From: Gnetum montanum
Taxonomy: Eukaryota > Streptophyta > Gnetopsida > Gnetales > Gnetaceae
Direction of reading: 5' to 3'
DNA length: 31,732 bases
Assembly: GCA_015680685.1 (NCBI GenBank)
Contig: MNCI01035299.1
Location: forward strand, 349,752 to 381,483
Below the pieces are notes generated by a model, which was not told the DNA's origin, did not search any database, and worked only from the letters and a program-made list of their open reading frames with translations. Shown here one piece after another: positions 1 through 10,979 of the stretch. Position 1 is the first letter of the stretch. The number at the start of each line of letters is the position of its first letter. The translations under genes were made by a program, and so were the position numbers.

Positions 1-2032
1 GTTGTGGTGGAGTTCTACTTGGATAATATGTTAAGGGTTGGTGGAACTACCTTGGGTTACCTTGGGGATAAGGTAACCTTCGGGGTGCTTGCCATTTCTT
101 AAGTCGTGGGTTGAGTGCATACACCCCAGACTCTTGTAGATGTGAGATTATTGGGCAACATCCCTTAGGATGGTCATACTGGCATATCTCACATCCACCA
201 TCATTGTTTGTATCAGAATCCACAACCTCTTCAATGAAAGTCATTTTACCCTTACCTTTGTTACGTGCATGGTCCAAATCCCTCTTCTTTTTCTTATCAT
301 GATCACTACTTTGCTCCTTAGACTCCTCTACGATTTTTAAAATGGTTTTAAATCTACTATCTAAGGAGTCCCACATCTGATCTACCTTAGCCAACACTTC
401 TATTGTTAATTTCTAAAGCAGCAAGGTTTTCCTACTCACTAACTCTTTGAGTGGTGACTCATCCTCCTCCTCACAAAATATCACTCCCCTTTTTCGAAGG
501 GAAGGATCACGGTTGTATTCTTCTACACTTTATATCTTACGTAGCTCTTCTTCTTCCTTAGCTACTTGCTCCAACAATCTATGAACCTCATGGGATCTAA
601 GCTCTGATAATCTCCCTTGGGCATATGTTCCAAGGGTTCTCCTAGTTTCGTGTCTTAGCCCATCTACGAGATGGTGTAGTTGATCCCGTTGTGAGTAACC
701 ATGGCCTGGGCAATGATGTAACAATGCATAATATCAGCCCATGGTAGCATCCAAGGGTTCATGATTTCCCTGCTTCCATCCTTGGATTTTCTTTCGCAAG
801 TTGGACACTTGGGAGTACGTTTGATATTTATTGTTAAATACTTCTAGCATCGTACTTCAACTTCGAATGGATTCTAGCTCTAAGGACCGGTACCAGCTTT
901 CTGCTTCTTTTATGAGTATCCTTGGAAACAACTTTAACTTTTGCCACTTGTTTTCAATGTTTTGCAAGGTGTAGGCATCGTGAAATTCTTGTAAGTCATG
1001 TTGCAGATCAGCGTTGTATCCCCCCTCAAATCGTGGGATATTATTCATGTCTAGTCTCTTGATCCTACTATAACTTTGGTGCCTTGTAGGTATTCTAATG
1101 GCTTCTGTGATGTCTAACATGCTTTGGGTTGCAAGTAGGGGTTCATCATAGTCATTTCTCTCATGGTGTCTATGATGTCTACGTGGTTCCCTACTTTCCC
1201 TTCTTCCATGTTGTGATTCCCTAGAATGCCCTTGTCCTCGTTCTCGACTCTCTCGTCGAGGTCTCTCATTTTACTTACCCTTATCCTCACGATTAGGTTC
1301 CTTATGACTGTGTCCTGATGTTGAAGGAGAGGGTGAATGGTGCGATGAAGGTGAAGAGGGAGGAGAACCATCGCCATGACAATGTTTCCTACCCTCTCTT
1401 TAGTGGTCTTGACCCCAATCGTGATGACGATCAAAATGCCTGCTCTTATCTTATGTTTGTGTTCCCTCGTTGAACACTTGGTGTTTGTGGGGATCAGAAC
1501 CAAGGTTGTGAATCATGGAGTGCAAGTTCTAATACACCACCTCCTCACCATCATTAGGAGGGGGAACATCATTTTGTGAAGAACCTATTGAAATAGGTTC
1601 ACCACCCTTAATTTTGCTTATGATGGGCGAAACATTATGGGGTCCTTTGCCCTTCAAAGATGTGTGGTAACTCTCCTGCCACAAGTCCTGTTGATGTTGC
1701 GCTTCTATGGGATGGTAGTCCCTTACATTGTAGTCACATGCAACGTACTCAGTGTATAATTATGACATGCCTATTCATGCAAGGGCATGAAGGAGCATGT
1801 TGGAGGTAGCTCTATCTAGAGGCAACACTATGTTACCCTCCAAATATCTCCAACACAGTTGTTCATCTTGATGGAAGACAAAGGTAAAGTTGGGTATATA
1901 TTCATCATGATGAATATATACCACACTGAATTGTTAAGGAACTGGTGGTTCTTGGTTATGTGTGTTGTGCTGCCGACTATCTCTACTGTTGTTCCTAGGT
2001 AGTGAAGTGCTTTTGTTCGAAGAAGAAGACAT
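1..2032 (-). pseudogene. gag: Element A gag polyprotein (Athila-like), stop-riddled, runs off the window
   Basis: Nucleocapsid/capsid precursor of an LTR retrotransposon. I chose the ATG at 2032 because it opens a serine-rich start and because all later gag pieces (1120, 724, 397) lie in exactly this frame down to base 1, with no frameshift, only about a dozen in-frame stops. Order: Ser/Asn-rich N-terminus; a Ser/Pro/His then Arg/Glu/His-rich stretch (about 1450-1150); the capsid-type region (1120-857) with the motif AESWYRSLE; a second capsid half (856-530) containing DQLHHLVDGL; a zinc-knuckle-like C-x2-C-x3-H-x4-C (about 190-150); and a basic tail. Stops such as the TAG just below 47 replace expected Gln codons. 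The upstream neighbour is its own primer-binding site and LTR. Gag identity is firm, lineage (Athila) is inferred from the shared LTR family with B. Confidence 0.8.
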
Positions 2033-2157
2033 TTTAGTCTTGTTCGGTGTGCTGTTTACCGTTATGTTATTTTTCTCTTGATTAACCCTAAGGGTTTGTT
2101 TTAGCTCCCAATGATGTGAATGATTTCCTATGTTCTACGTAGCGCACAAACAACTAA

Positions 2158-2176
2158 GTCCTCAGCAACGGCACCA
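2158..2176 (-). promoter_or_regulatory. Primer-binding site of element A
   Basis: On the minus strand this reads TGGTGCCGTTGCTGAGGAC, close to the TGGCGCCGTTGCC-type tRNA primer site of Athila and related plant gypsy elements. It sits one base inside the LTR end (CA at 2179-2178) and upstream of gag, as expected for the start of minus-strand DNA synthesis. Confidence 0.75.
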
Positions 2177-2310
2177 ATGATGAGTGGTGAGGTACCCCTA
2201 CACTTAACCATACGAATACGAGCATATCACATGCGATCCGGTTGAACTCCAAGGACTAAGTGCTTACGCGCCCTAATGGAATACTTAAGGTTAATCAATA
2301 GATGTCTTCC

Positions 2311-2354
2311 CAGACTTACTTGTATTGTCATGGTTGTATGGTTAAGTAAGTCTG
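2311..2354 (-). other. Stem-loop in element A LTR
   Basis: Perfect 11-bp inverted repeat (CAGACTTACTT at 2311-2321, AAGTAAGTCTG at 2344-2354) with a 22-nt loop, downstream of the TATA box, so present in the transcript. The homologous position in B's LTR (11,912-11,954) pairs too, with different stem bases. Confidence 0.6.
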
Positions 2355-2888
2355 AGGTACATGATTTTTATGTCTTTTATCTTTTTATCACCTATGCTAA
2401 GAGAGGAAAGGGTGGAGAGACTAAGTAACTAACTTTCACTAACTAAGCTTTAATCATCCTAGCATCAGTATCCGTTCCCACTTGCTGTACAGACCCTGAA
2501 CAAGTGCAACGCTACTAGGATTACCAAACACTATTCGTTACTAGGTTACCAAGCATAGCACACGTGCTCGAAGTAGTCGTACTTAATGCACTTAACTAGG
2601 AGAGTTGAGGGTTGAGAGTGATTAATTGTCTAAGAAAGTATTTAAACATTTAGTAGTAATTAAAGTTCTATTTAGCTTAGTCCATATGTTGCAAGGTTTA
2701 TCAGAAAGTTTGTCTTTATTGCCGTACACAATTGTGTGTTCAGGTACAAATTGCTCGAATAAAGATCTGTTCACTTTGAGACTCCTATTGCAGGCACATG
2801 GAAATTATTCTATCTCTGGAATGGTAAAACTACCAGAGTTTAGCTAAGGGTCTAGATCTAGATGATCTAACAAGAGAAAGCCACCTCT

Positions 2889-2896
2889 TATTTATA
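2889..2896 (-). promoter_or_regulatory. TATA box of element A LTR
   Basis: TATAAATA on the minus strand inside the LTR; the equivalent in B's LTR is at 11,343-11,350. It marks the U3/R side of the LTR promoter. Confidence 0.6.
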
Positions 2897-2984
2897 GAAC
2901 TGGCAACAGGCTACGATATCACGTCCCATCAAAGTCCTAATGTTAAATTGATTTCTCATGAGACGTATACTTCCTAGAACCCAC

Positions 2985-3250
2985 CACCTCTCAAGAAAAG
3001 TAGCATCCAGTTAGAATTGATAAATCAATCCATTACTATTTCATTGGAACTAGTAGAAGACATTGTAATCACTATCTGTGGGTGATCTTATCCTACCGAT
3101 TTCCTAGTAATTAAGGTTGAGAACTATAAGGGGGACTTCCTAATCATTATGGGAAGGGCATGGCTAAGCACTGTTGATGCGAGAATGGGCATCAAAGATC
3201 TTTTTCTAGAAATATATAAGGAAAATGTATTCGGAAAAATTAAGAAGTGA
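2985..3250 (+). pseudogene. Element B aspartic protease relic (C-terminal half)
   Basis: Retroviral-type protease fragment. Plus-strand reading gives a run resembling the Athila protease core: LELINQSITIS, then LVEDIVITI, PTDFLVIKVENYKGDFLIIM and GRAWLSTVDARM, matching the family pattern 'leu-ala-asp-x-ser-ile ... val-glu-asp-val ... ile-leu-gly-arg-pro-phe-leu'. The catalytic D-S/T-G end should lie upstream but is not seen; the sequence there meets the truncated LTR of A. Contains stops. It is the N-terminal surviving part of B's pol. Confidence 0.6.
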
Positions 3251-3554
3251 GTTCCATGCATCATGTAGAGCGATACTGGGTGTAATTGCATACAGAAACT
3301 CTAGTCAGTGAAATGAGCATCTATTTTCACATGTAGGCAATGTGCACAAGAACCAGATATTCCAAGGTGTCTATACAGAGTAGCCACAAAACAAGAGGAC
3401 GTCCAATTATTGACTACTAATTCTAAAAGTAGCACAATATGCATACAACCTATTGAAAGCCTGACATGCACTTATGTCATAGGCATGGATGAACTAGAGT
3501 AAGTTCATCACCAACTCTTTGATAATGAAAGCAATGATACTAATTGGAAAGAGT

Positions 3555-4475
3555 TGGAGATCCCTTAGAATTTCAAACAAGAGATCCTAGAGTTAAAGAC
3601 TCTACTTGCTAGCCTAGAATATGCATTCCTAAAGAATGGCAAGCTAGTCATCCTTAATGTCAAACTTGCTTTTGAGCATAAAGCAAAATTGTTGATATTG
3701 GTCAATAGACGGTCAACAGCCTTTGCCTGGTCATATCTTGAACAAACTAAAATTGATCTACGAATATGCCAGCACTGCATTTACACTAATTCATCCATGA
3801 AGCTAAGGAAGTGATCACAACAGTGGTTGAACCCAAAATTGAAGCAGATTTTCAAAGAGGAAATCAAACTCCTCAAGGTGGGATCCATCTATTCCATTGT
3901 AGATAGAGAGTGGGTCAACCCACTCATGATCCAAAGAGAGGTGGAAAATGGCAGGTTTGTATTGACTTCAAGCTATTAAACATGGCAACATTCAAAGATC
4001 ATTTTCCATTTTCATTCATTGATTAGGTGTTGGAAACCATATCTAGGTATTGCTATTGATGGTTACAGTGGCTATAACCAACTCTAGATTGCACTAGAAG
4101 ACCAGGCCAAACCAACATTCATGAGTCCCCAGGGAACCTTTGTGTATTGTGAGATGTCCTTTGGTCTATGTAATGCTCTTACCACTTTCCAACACCTGGT
4201 CTTAAGCATCTTTCAACAACAAATTAGTAGTGGAGTGGAAGTTTTTATGGATGACTTCTTCACTTATGGCACTACATTCGAGCAAGCCTTGGACCACCTT
4301 AAGAAAGTACTTAAAAGATGTGTGGAATCAAACTTGTGGCTCAATTGGCAAAAGATCCATCTCATGGTCCAAAAAGGTATTGTATTGGGGCACATAATTT
4401 TGTAGGAAGGGATCTAGGTAGACCCTAAAAAGTTAAGGGTCATCCAAGGAATAACTCGCCAACCGAAAATCGTTA
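3555..4475 (+). pseudogene. pol: Element B reverse transcriptase (FMDD), degenerate
   Basis: RNA-dependent DNA polymerase domain. The protease-RT linker is visible at 3565-3780 (ELKTLLASLEYAFL and a FAWSYLEQTKID-like motif). Palm motifs follow: GYSGYNQ near 4063, the substrate-strand segment from 4121, and the active site FMDD at 4244-4255, then DHLKKVLKRC, the LNWQK block and IVLGHIIL. VDPKK and the thumb start follow at about 4420. Stops are present; several sit where the family has Gln (after D in 'FID*VLE', in 'YNQL*IA', in 'GI*VDPKK'), all TAG. FMDD with the F-x-D-D-F style is usual in Athila-type elements. Confidence 0.8.
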
Positions 4476-4910
4476 AAGATGTTTGGTCATTCCCTTGACA
4501 CACTAGCTACTACTAATGTTTGGTCATATGGTGGCTAGTGATCTTGCAAGAGTTTAATCTTACAATGGTAGACCAAAAGAGGATTGAGAATGTTGTCACT
4601 GACCATCTCTCTCGATTACAATGGGATAACAAAGAGGAGGAGAGCCTGCTCTTTGACCAATTTCTGATGAACTCCCCTTTGCTAGAGAAATAAATGAACA
4701 AATGCTAGTAGAATTAAAATGGTATGATGGCATCCTCACTTATCTTCTTACTCAAGAGATAACACAAGATCTAGACTATAAGAAGAAACAAAAATTTCTT
4801 CATCAAGCCAAATGCTTCATGAAAATCAACGAACACCTTTACAAGGTGTGCACTGATGGCCTAGTTTGTTGGTGTGTACCTAATGCTAATCAATTGTGCA
4901 TTCTCTAGGA
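4476..4910 (+). pseudogene. Element B RNase H remnant with large internal deletion, plus linker
   Basis: After the thumb motif (SFP*HTSYY, family SFLGHAxFYRRF) the sequence jumps at about 4515 to the segment just before integrase (VIWWLVILQEFNLT, then ENVVTDHLSRL), which normally follows RNase H. Nearly the whole connection/RNase H domain, roughly 200 residues, is missing. The 12-bp string ATGTTTGGTCAT occurs on both sides (4479-4490 and 4516-4527). An open stretch at 4702-4908 encodes the tether before integrase (WYDGILTYLLTQEI, then KINEHLYKV), also expected in this place. Confidence 0.65.
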
Positions 4911-5990
4911 TGCTCACGAAGGCCCTTGTGAAGGCCACTATGTAGGAAGATGTATAGACATAAAAATCCTAATGGTAGGATACTATTAGCCCACAATCTT
5001 CAAGGATTCTCACCAATTTTTTCGATACTATAAACATTGCCAACAAGATGGTGGAATGACTGCACGAATGTTGGATCCTGAATAGTGGATTCAACCATTG
5101 GAACCCTTTGACATATGGGACATTAACTTCATGGGTTCCATCACACCCATGTCAAATGGAAAGGCATATATAATCATTATCATTGATTACTGCACAAAAT
5201 GGGTAGAAGCAATAGCCATCATCAACTATACATTATCCACTGCTATGTGGTTTTTATAACAAAATGTTGTGAATAGGTTTGGGGTGCCACGTGCATTGAT
5301 TTCTAATAATGGAATCCATTTTATAGGTGCTACTTTTTGCAAGCTTATGTAATGCTTGGGGTTGAACATAAATTAACAACACCTTACATCCCCCAAGCCA
5401 ATGATCAAGCAGAAGTTACCAATTGGGAGATCATGAAAATCCTAATGAGAACTACTAGCAAATATAGGATATAATGGAGCATAAAATTAAACAATGATCT
5501 CTAGGCATACTACTTAACATGAAAACTTCCTATAGGCTACTCTCCCTAATATATGGAAAAGTTCCAATACTTCCAATTCAGTCCAAGCTCCATACACTCT
5601 CAACAACTTATGACTTGGACCTTGACCTAAGTCTAGCACAAAAAGAAAGACTAATCAACCTAAATGTGCTAGACAAAAATTAATTAGTGGTCTTTTCCTT
5701 AAATAAAGTGCACAAGGCATTCAACAAACAATGACATGACCTAAGAATCAAAGGGATCAAACTTCAACTTGGAGATAAGGTCCTCTACTAGAATTCCACA
5801 CATGTTCCTCAGAAAACCAAATTCCTAACATTGTGGAAGGGGCCTTATATAATTGATGAAACATTTCTTCTAGGGCCATGATCATATACAAACCTAAAAG
5901 GCCAAAGAAGAAATAGTTGGTCAACATCCAATGAGTGAAGCCTTTTCACAAACCTAAGCAAGCCAGTGCAACAAATACCTCAATGGATGG
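4905..5990 (+). pseudogene. Element B integrase, catalytic residue lost
   Basis: DNA strand-transfer enzyme. An HHCC-type zinc region (AHEGPCEGHY, then YYKHCQQD) starts near 4912. The first catalytic Asp is in FDIWDINFMG (5119-5121); the second is changed to Asn in ISNNGIHF (AAT at 5305-5307, family SDNG); the Glu survives in ANDQAEVTN near 5410. The C-terminal part is recognisable (LQLGDKVLY near 5770, KTKFLTLWKGPYII near 5815). Stops are frequent, including TGG-to-TAG at tryptophan sites (GYY*PT, L*AYY). It ends near 5,990 at the start of a T-rich tract. Confidence 0.75.
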
Positions 5991-6069
5991 ACAACAATAC
6001 TGAATTTTTCAGATCTTCTTCTTCCAACTTAGTCATGAAGGAGATGGCCATCCATGCTAGTCTATTGAG

Positions 6070-6300
6070 TGGCTCCTTATTTTTTCATTTTTTTTGTTTT
6101 TTGCATTTTTATTTTACACTTTGTTATTTTTACAACTTTTTATTTTATGCCTTCTTTATCTTACACCTTTTTGTTTTTTTTGTTTTTACTTTATTAAATT
6201 TTCCAATTTTTATTTTACATCATCGTTAGTACATTTAAATCTTTCTCAAATATTTTACACTTTCTTATATATTTTACTTTATTTTAGTGTGATTTTCTAA
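6070..6300 (+). repeat. T-rich low-complexity tract after integrase
   Basis: About 230 bp of very T-rich plus strand, with loose repeats of the string ATTTTACA. Open frames here are Phe-rich and follow from base composition only. Confidence 0.7.
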
Positions 6301-7620
6301 TTTCTATTAATAAAGTGCTTTATTGCCAATAGGACATAGTGGTGTTGTAGCTATTGCTATGGTGATTTGTGCTTAATATTTTTATTTACTAATGTCTAGT
6401 TTCTATTTTTGAATTTTGATGACAAATAACTAAGATGGGTTTCTATTTTCATGAAATAGGCAATGAGTCCATGTCATCCACCCATCCACAAACTCTATGG
6501 TTTTCCTAGTTTTGGGAATATTAGGTCCCTTTTTCATTAATAAAACTTTAACAAACTTGTGACCTTGGTAGTCTCTAAGCTTGGGAAAGAATCAAAGGTT
6601 GGAAAAGGATGTGGCTTCAAGGGGATTCAATACTCTTTATACCTCTCTGCCATCTTGAGTGCATATGTGTTTTTCATGGATTTCTTACCATTTTATGTTG
6701 ACCAATAATAGGAAGTTGAATAAGTCTTTGCATGATGTGGTTCCCATCCTAAAAGAACAAAAAAAGGAGAAGAAAAAAATGAAAATGATGAAAATTCAAA
6801 GCACATCCCCCTTAGACAAAATAAATGGGCCATAAGCACTAGTTATGGGACTAAAAAGATATGTTACACATCCCTAAAGGCCCCCTCTAACTAAGGTCCT
6901 TTCTCACTTCTTACTTCTCTTTTCCTCTCAAATAAGGAATGGTGGTTGTCCATGGAAGCATTGTTGTGTCTCGAGAGGCTAAACTGGTCCTAGAGTGGTA
7001 ATACAAATTCATTGAAAGTGGTTGGTTTTGGTCTAGACTGAGGGTGGATTTTATTGGTTCATTTAACCATCATTCTCACAAGGGACTTCATGTGACCATG
7101 ATTAGGACATCCATTCCATTCTCTCTCTCATCCATCAATGCTCTCCATAACTTACCTCACTACTAATTTTCATGTTTTTGTTTAATGTCTTAGTTTGATG
7201 TGGTGAAATTCCTAAATAGGTTCTTCGGGTTTGATCGTTAACCTTTTGTAGCCATTAATCAACTATGGGACCCATGAACTCCTTAGTTGAGGATATGTAA
7301 GGGAAAAAAGGGCATGTGCCACTATGGGAAGGACTCACTTTCATATCTCATGGTTTGGGTAGTTAAGTTCTTTACCCTTAGACATTGCTGCAATCAAAAT
7401 CTTTTGTGCACCCCATTGTGCATTCAACTATGTGCTCCTTAAGGCATTCTTCTTCATCAAATCTTGTTCTTTACTCATTCCTCAATTTTTTGAATATTAA
7501 AATTCTCTTCTAATGATTTCATCATGTTCTTGGCTTTTTGGGCTTCCATTTGACCCAAATTTCACCCCAAAACTGCTTGTTTTTCATTACTTTTGACAAG
7601 GTCAATGGTGACCAATGATC
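6301..7620. other. Non-coding spacer of element B between pol and extra ORF
   Basis: No reading frame, RNA gene or recognisable repeat could be supported here. The position between integrase and an extra ORF is typical of long Athila-type elements. Confidence 0.4.
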
Positions 7621-7623
7621 ACA

Positions 7624-7679
7624 TCAACTTGGCCTCATTGATTAGGCCCCATCAATGTAACCCAAAAATTCTATAAATA
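7624..7679 (+). promoter_or_regulatory. Internal promoter-like module resembling B's LTR U3
   Basis: Bases 7624-7653 match 11,244-11,273 of the 3' LTR at 24 of 30 positions (both begin TCAACT and end CATC; five of six differences are transitions). A TATA box (TATAAATA) follows at 7672-7679, as it does in the LTR at 11,343-11,350. A donor-like GGTAAG lies at 7826-7831. The next ATG that opens the extra ORF is at 8139. Confidence 0.45.
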
Positions 7680-8138
7680 CCACCCAACACTTTGAAATTT
7701 TTTGTCATTTTCTTCAAAACAAGAAGGGATTGGTTGTAATTTTTAGAGCCCAAAACCTTCCATAGCCCATAACTTTCACATCATTTATTCAAATCACTTC
7801 GTTCTTCAATCTTGTAGCTACTAGCGGTAAGCTCTTAGTTGTGGGGACCACAAACCTTGAGGTTTCCAACAAAAAATTTTCAAAATTTTTCTAACTTTCC
7901 CAAAGGGTTAATGAATATAATAACATTAAACCATCAATTTTTGAGAGTTTAACCTTTCCAAAAAACTTTGATAAATATAAAATTAATTATTAATATTAAT
8001 ATAATAATAAAATAATGTTAAAATAATCAACCAAGCCATGATAACAGTAGCCAAGTGTAACTACCCTAAGAGATAAGGTATTCCCAATGTTTCAAGTTAC
8101 ACAATAAGTGCTAATCCTTGGTCATGTTGTGATTACAT
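7680..8138 (+). other. Leader of the extra ORF, with AT-rich patch
   Basis: No coding region seen. Bases about 7975-8030 are almost pure A/T with short repeats of AATATTAAT. May be the untranslated leader, possibly with an intron starting at the GGTAAG near 7826. Confidence 0.3.
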
Positions 8139-10979
8139 ATGACACCTAGACCAAAATGCCCATAGGAAGGAGGACCATCATGGCCAAAGGACAAATGACC
8201 TAGAACTAGAAGAGGCCAAGAAGAACAAGCCTAGGAGTAAGCAGTAGACACTCATGCAACATGACCTCTTCAAGAGGATCTTAAAGTGGAATCTGTTCAA
8301 TAGATTCCCAAAGACAAGGCTACGACTGAACAATCCCAAAGAGGAAAGGCATCAAGGCCCATACCAAGACTTGAGGTTACATTGACATAAGCCTACCTAG
8401 ATATGATCAAGATTCGCGATGTCCAATGCTTAGTTCTCCAAGAACTAAACTTTGGACTATTCGTAAAACATGCATCACCAAATGTTAAGATACAATTGCA
8501 AAGTTCTCCCATGTGGCCAATCATCACCACTAGTGGGGAGTGGTACATGGGGGAGACATATCTCTTCTAGAATAGTAGAAATATAGGAGCCACTATGAGA
8601 ATTAAGGACATCTAGGTGTCCTACTTAGCAAAAGAAATTGTGTAGGCTCTTGGTCTGCCTAATTTTGGCACTCATTTGGCAAAAATCTCAATGCAAGCAA
8701 ACCCTAAGGCCAAAAGGGAGTGGACCTAGTGGTGTTATAAGATTGACCATAAGGAGTTTATTATGCTCACACTAGCAGAGTGAACATACTTCAAGATAGT
8801 GGCCTACCACCTTAATTCGATAGTGAGGCCTAACAAGGTGACAACCTTCTCCACCCATGCCTGTACCGCTCTAAGTGGAAAAGACCTATTTAACCTTCCA
8901 CAACTGATCTATCTAAAGATGGAGAAGTGTTTCAAGGAGAATGAAAATGGAAGGAAAACCCTACCATTTCCATGCTTAATTAGAAAACTTTGCAAAAGGG
9001 CAAGGATAGTCCACTACGCCAATGATAAAATCCAGCATAATTCCATTACCTCTTGGTTTGAAATGATGAAAGATAAGACTCTTGCCATATCAAAAAAATA
9101 GGAGCAACTGTCACCACCTCCACCACCCACTAAAGAAATAATGTCAAAGGCCCATGCAACCATTGAGTGCTTATGCAAAATCTGAGAACATCTCTTAAGT
9201 GAGCGAGAGTAGCGAGTAGAAACCAAGGGTGGGGACCCATCTGTGTACTATCCTATAATGAGTCACCTCAATGAAGTGGCTTAAATGATAAGCTAGATCT
9301 AGAGAGGTTGGCCAATATTCTCAACCCAAAGAACACATTTACTTGTGAGGTCAAATTCTAGTACTCAAGAAGTGATGTCTCTCTCACAATAACAACGATT
9401 CCCAAAAATCTCTAGGAATGCGGCTACCTTTTTAGTGCTCTTAGAGGAGGGAAAAGGGGCAGATGTCTTGGTGATGTATCACCAAGGGTAAGAAACAATA
9501 GAAAAAGTGGTGGCTAACATAATCATTGAAGCTTTGAATACACTTGCAATGCTTGTACCAAATGTTTCTACAATCAAAGATGTACAAACATTTACAAGAA
9601 CTATTAGTAGAACACTAAGTGTAGCCTAACATGAAGAGTTACTGGACTAACTGGTGGAAACTAGGCAAACGATTCTAGATATCTTTAATTTTCTAGATAA
9701 TATCACCACAACCCAGTTGGAGCTACTTGAAGTAAAGGACAAGTGCATCATTCTGGAAGGGAAACTCAAAATGATTCAAGTACACAACCAACATTTGGTT
9801 GTAGAGGTTGCTAGATTAAGAGCCTTTCTTGCTAATCGTGCACTCCTCAACCTTGCACTGACAAGCGATGAAGCTTTTCAACAACTTTAAGACAGACTTA
9901 AACAGGTTGAGGCAAGGATGGTGATAATTGTCTTTGACCAGTCTATTGTCAAGGCTAACACATATTCAATTCAAAAGGACTTGGTCCAAATGTGCCAAGA
10001 TAATGAGCTACTAACCATAGAAAATCATCGTCTACAAAATGTTGATGCATAGAAATAACAAATGCAAGAATTTATCCATCAACAATAGGAGTAACAAGCT
10101 AAGGTTAACACTGAGCTTAAGAGATTGGTAGGGGAGAATAGAAATCTCTCCATGGAAGAAGTTCGTTCCTGACACCAAAAATATGCAATTGAAATTACCT
10201 CTTAGAATAATGAGGCTCTCAAATTTGAGAGAGTCAAAGATCACCACACAAATCAAGTTGGCCTATAGAAGGAAGTAATGAAAAACACATCCAAACAATT
10301 AAGGCAAAAGTCAATGAGGTCCTCCAGCAACTTCAGTAAGCAAAAGAGGTGTTGCAACCTATCATTAATGGGATAGATGCCTACAACAAAGTAGAGATCT
10401 GCATGGAGTTGCAGATAGAAGAGATGACTAAGTACATGGAGATTACCAATCTCTAATACATAAACCTGGTAATGCTAATCATCAGATGACCATGGTCAAA
10501 GTTATAAAAGCAAGTGAATAGCTTGTACTTAGTGTACGAGGTAGAGTTCAAGCACCATAAGGAGACCAAGCAGAAGCTTGAGATTACAAATGCTAAACTT
10601 GAAGTTCTTAAGGAAAGATTCACTGATCAAAGATCAACTACTAAGAACCTAGCTAGAAGAATGAATGACTACTATGAATTGCAAGATACAATTAGGAAAT
10701 TTGACATCAAAAACAAACAATTTACTACCTGATTTATTTCCAACAATGCCCTATCCATGGGATGTGCCCATTCTAGCCCACATTGGCGAAGTTGCATGGA
10801 CCGTGCACAATCCCAAGAGAATGGAGGAGAAGATGAAAGCACTATTGCATGCTTTTTATCTTCCACTAGAAGTTGTAACAGTAGCAGGATAGCCATAATA
10901 GCCTCAATCATTGAGTTCACTTGAAGCAGGAGAAGGTCCCTCAGAATTTCATGAGCCTTCACCACTTGGGACCATTTAA
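8139..10979 (+). pseudogene. Element B extra ORF: plant-transposon-like N-terminal part plus long coiled coil
   Basis: Extra protein in the env-like position of Athila elements; function unknown. The ATG at 8139 opens a basic, Pro/Arg/Lys/Gln-rich head with four early stops at Gln/Arg-type positions. The same frame runs through 8799-9101 (with LPFPCLIRKLCKRARI, a motif seen in the family called 'putative plant transposon protein'), through 9654-9890 (heptad-like, ELLEVKDKCIILEGKL) and again at 10,665-10,890; a stretch at 10,514-10,732 is in another frame, so at least two compensating indels exist. The middle and end are Glu/Lys/Leu-rich coiled coil. A conserved-looking end with MPYPWDVPILAHIG lies near 10,750. 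No signal peptide or convincing membrane anchor was seen, so an envelope role is not supported by sequence. Length would be about 945 codons. Confidence 0.55.

Larger units (their letters stand above)
2178..2945 (-). mobile_element. Element A 5' LTR (minus orientation)
   Basis: The inner edge is set by the adjoining primer-binding site. Reverse-complemented, it aligns along its length with 11,650-12,096, for example the shared blocks TACTTCGAGC, CTTGGTAA..CCTAGTAAC, AAATCATGT.CCTCA and ACTTAACCATACAAC, ending in a matching ...CTCATCA / CTCATTA. A TATA box lies at 2889-2896. The outer (U3) edge is not defined: protease-like coding of B begins by about 2985 on the other strand, so U3 appears cut somewhere in 2940-2985. 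Confidence 0.75.

Noticed and set aside
5966-6300. Phe-rich open frames that look like membrane proteins
   Set aside because: They come from a T-rich tract; two overlapping frames look alike, and no homology is visible.
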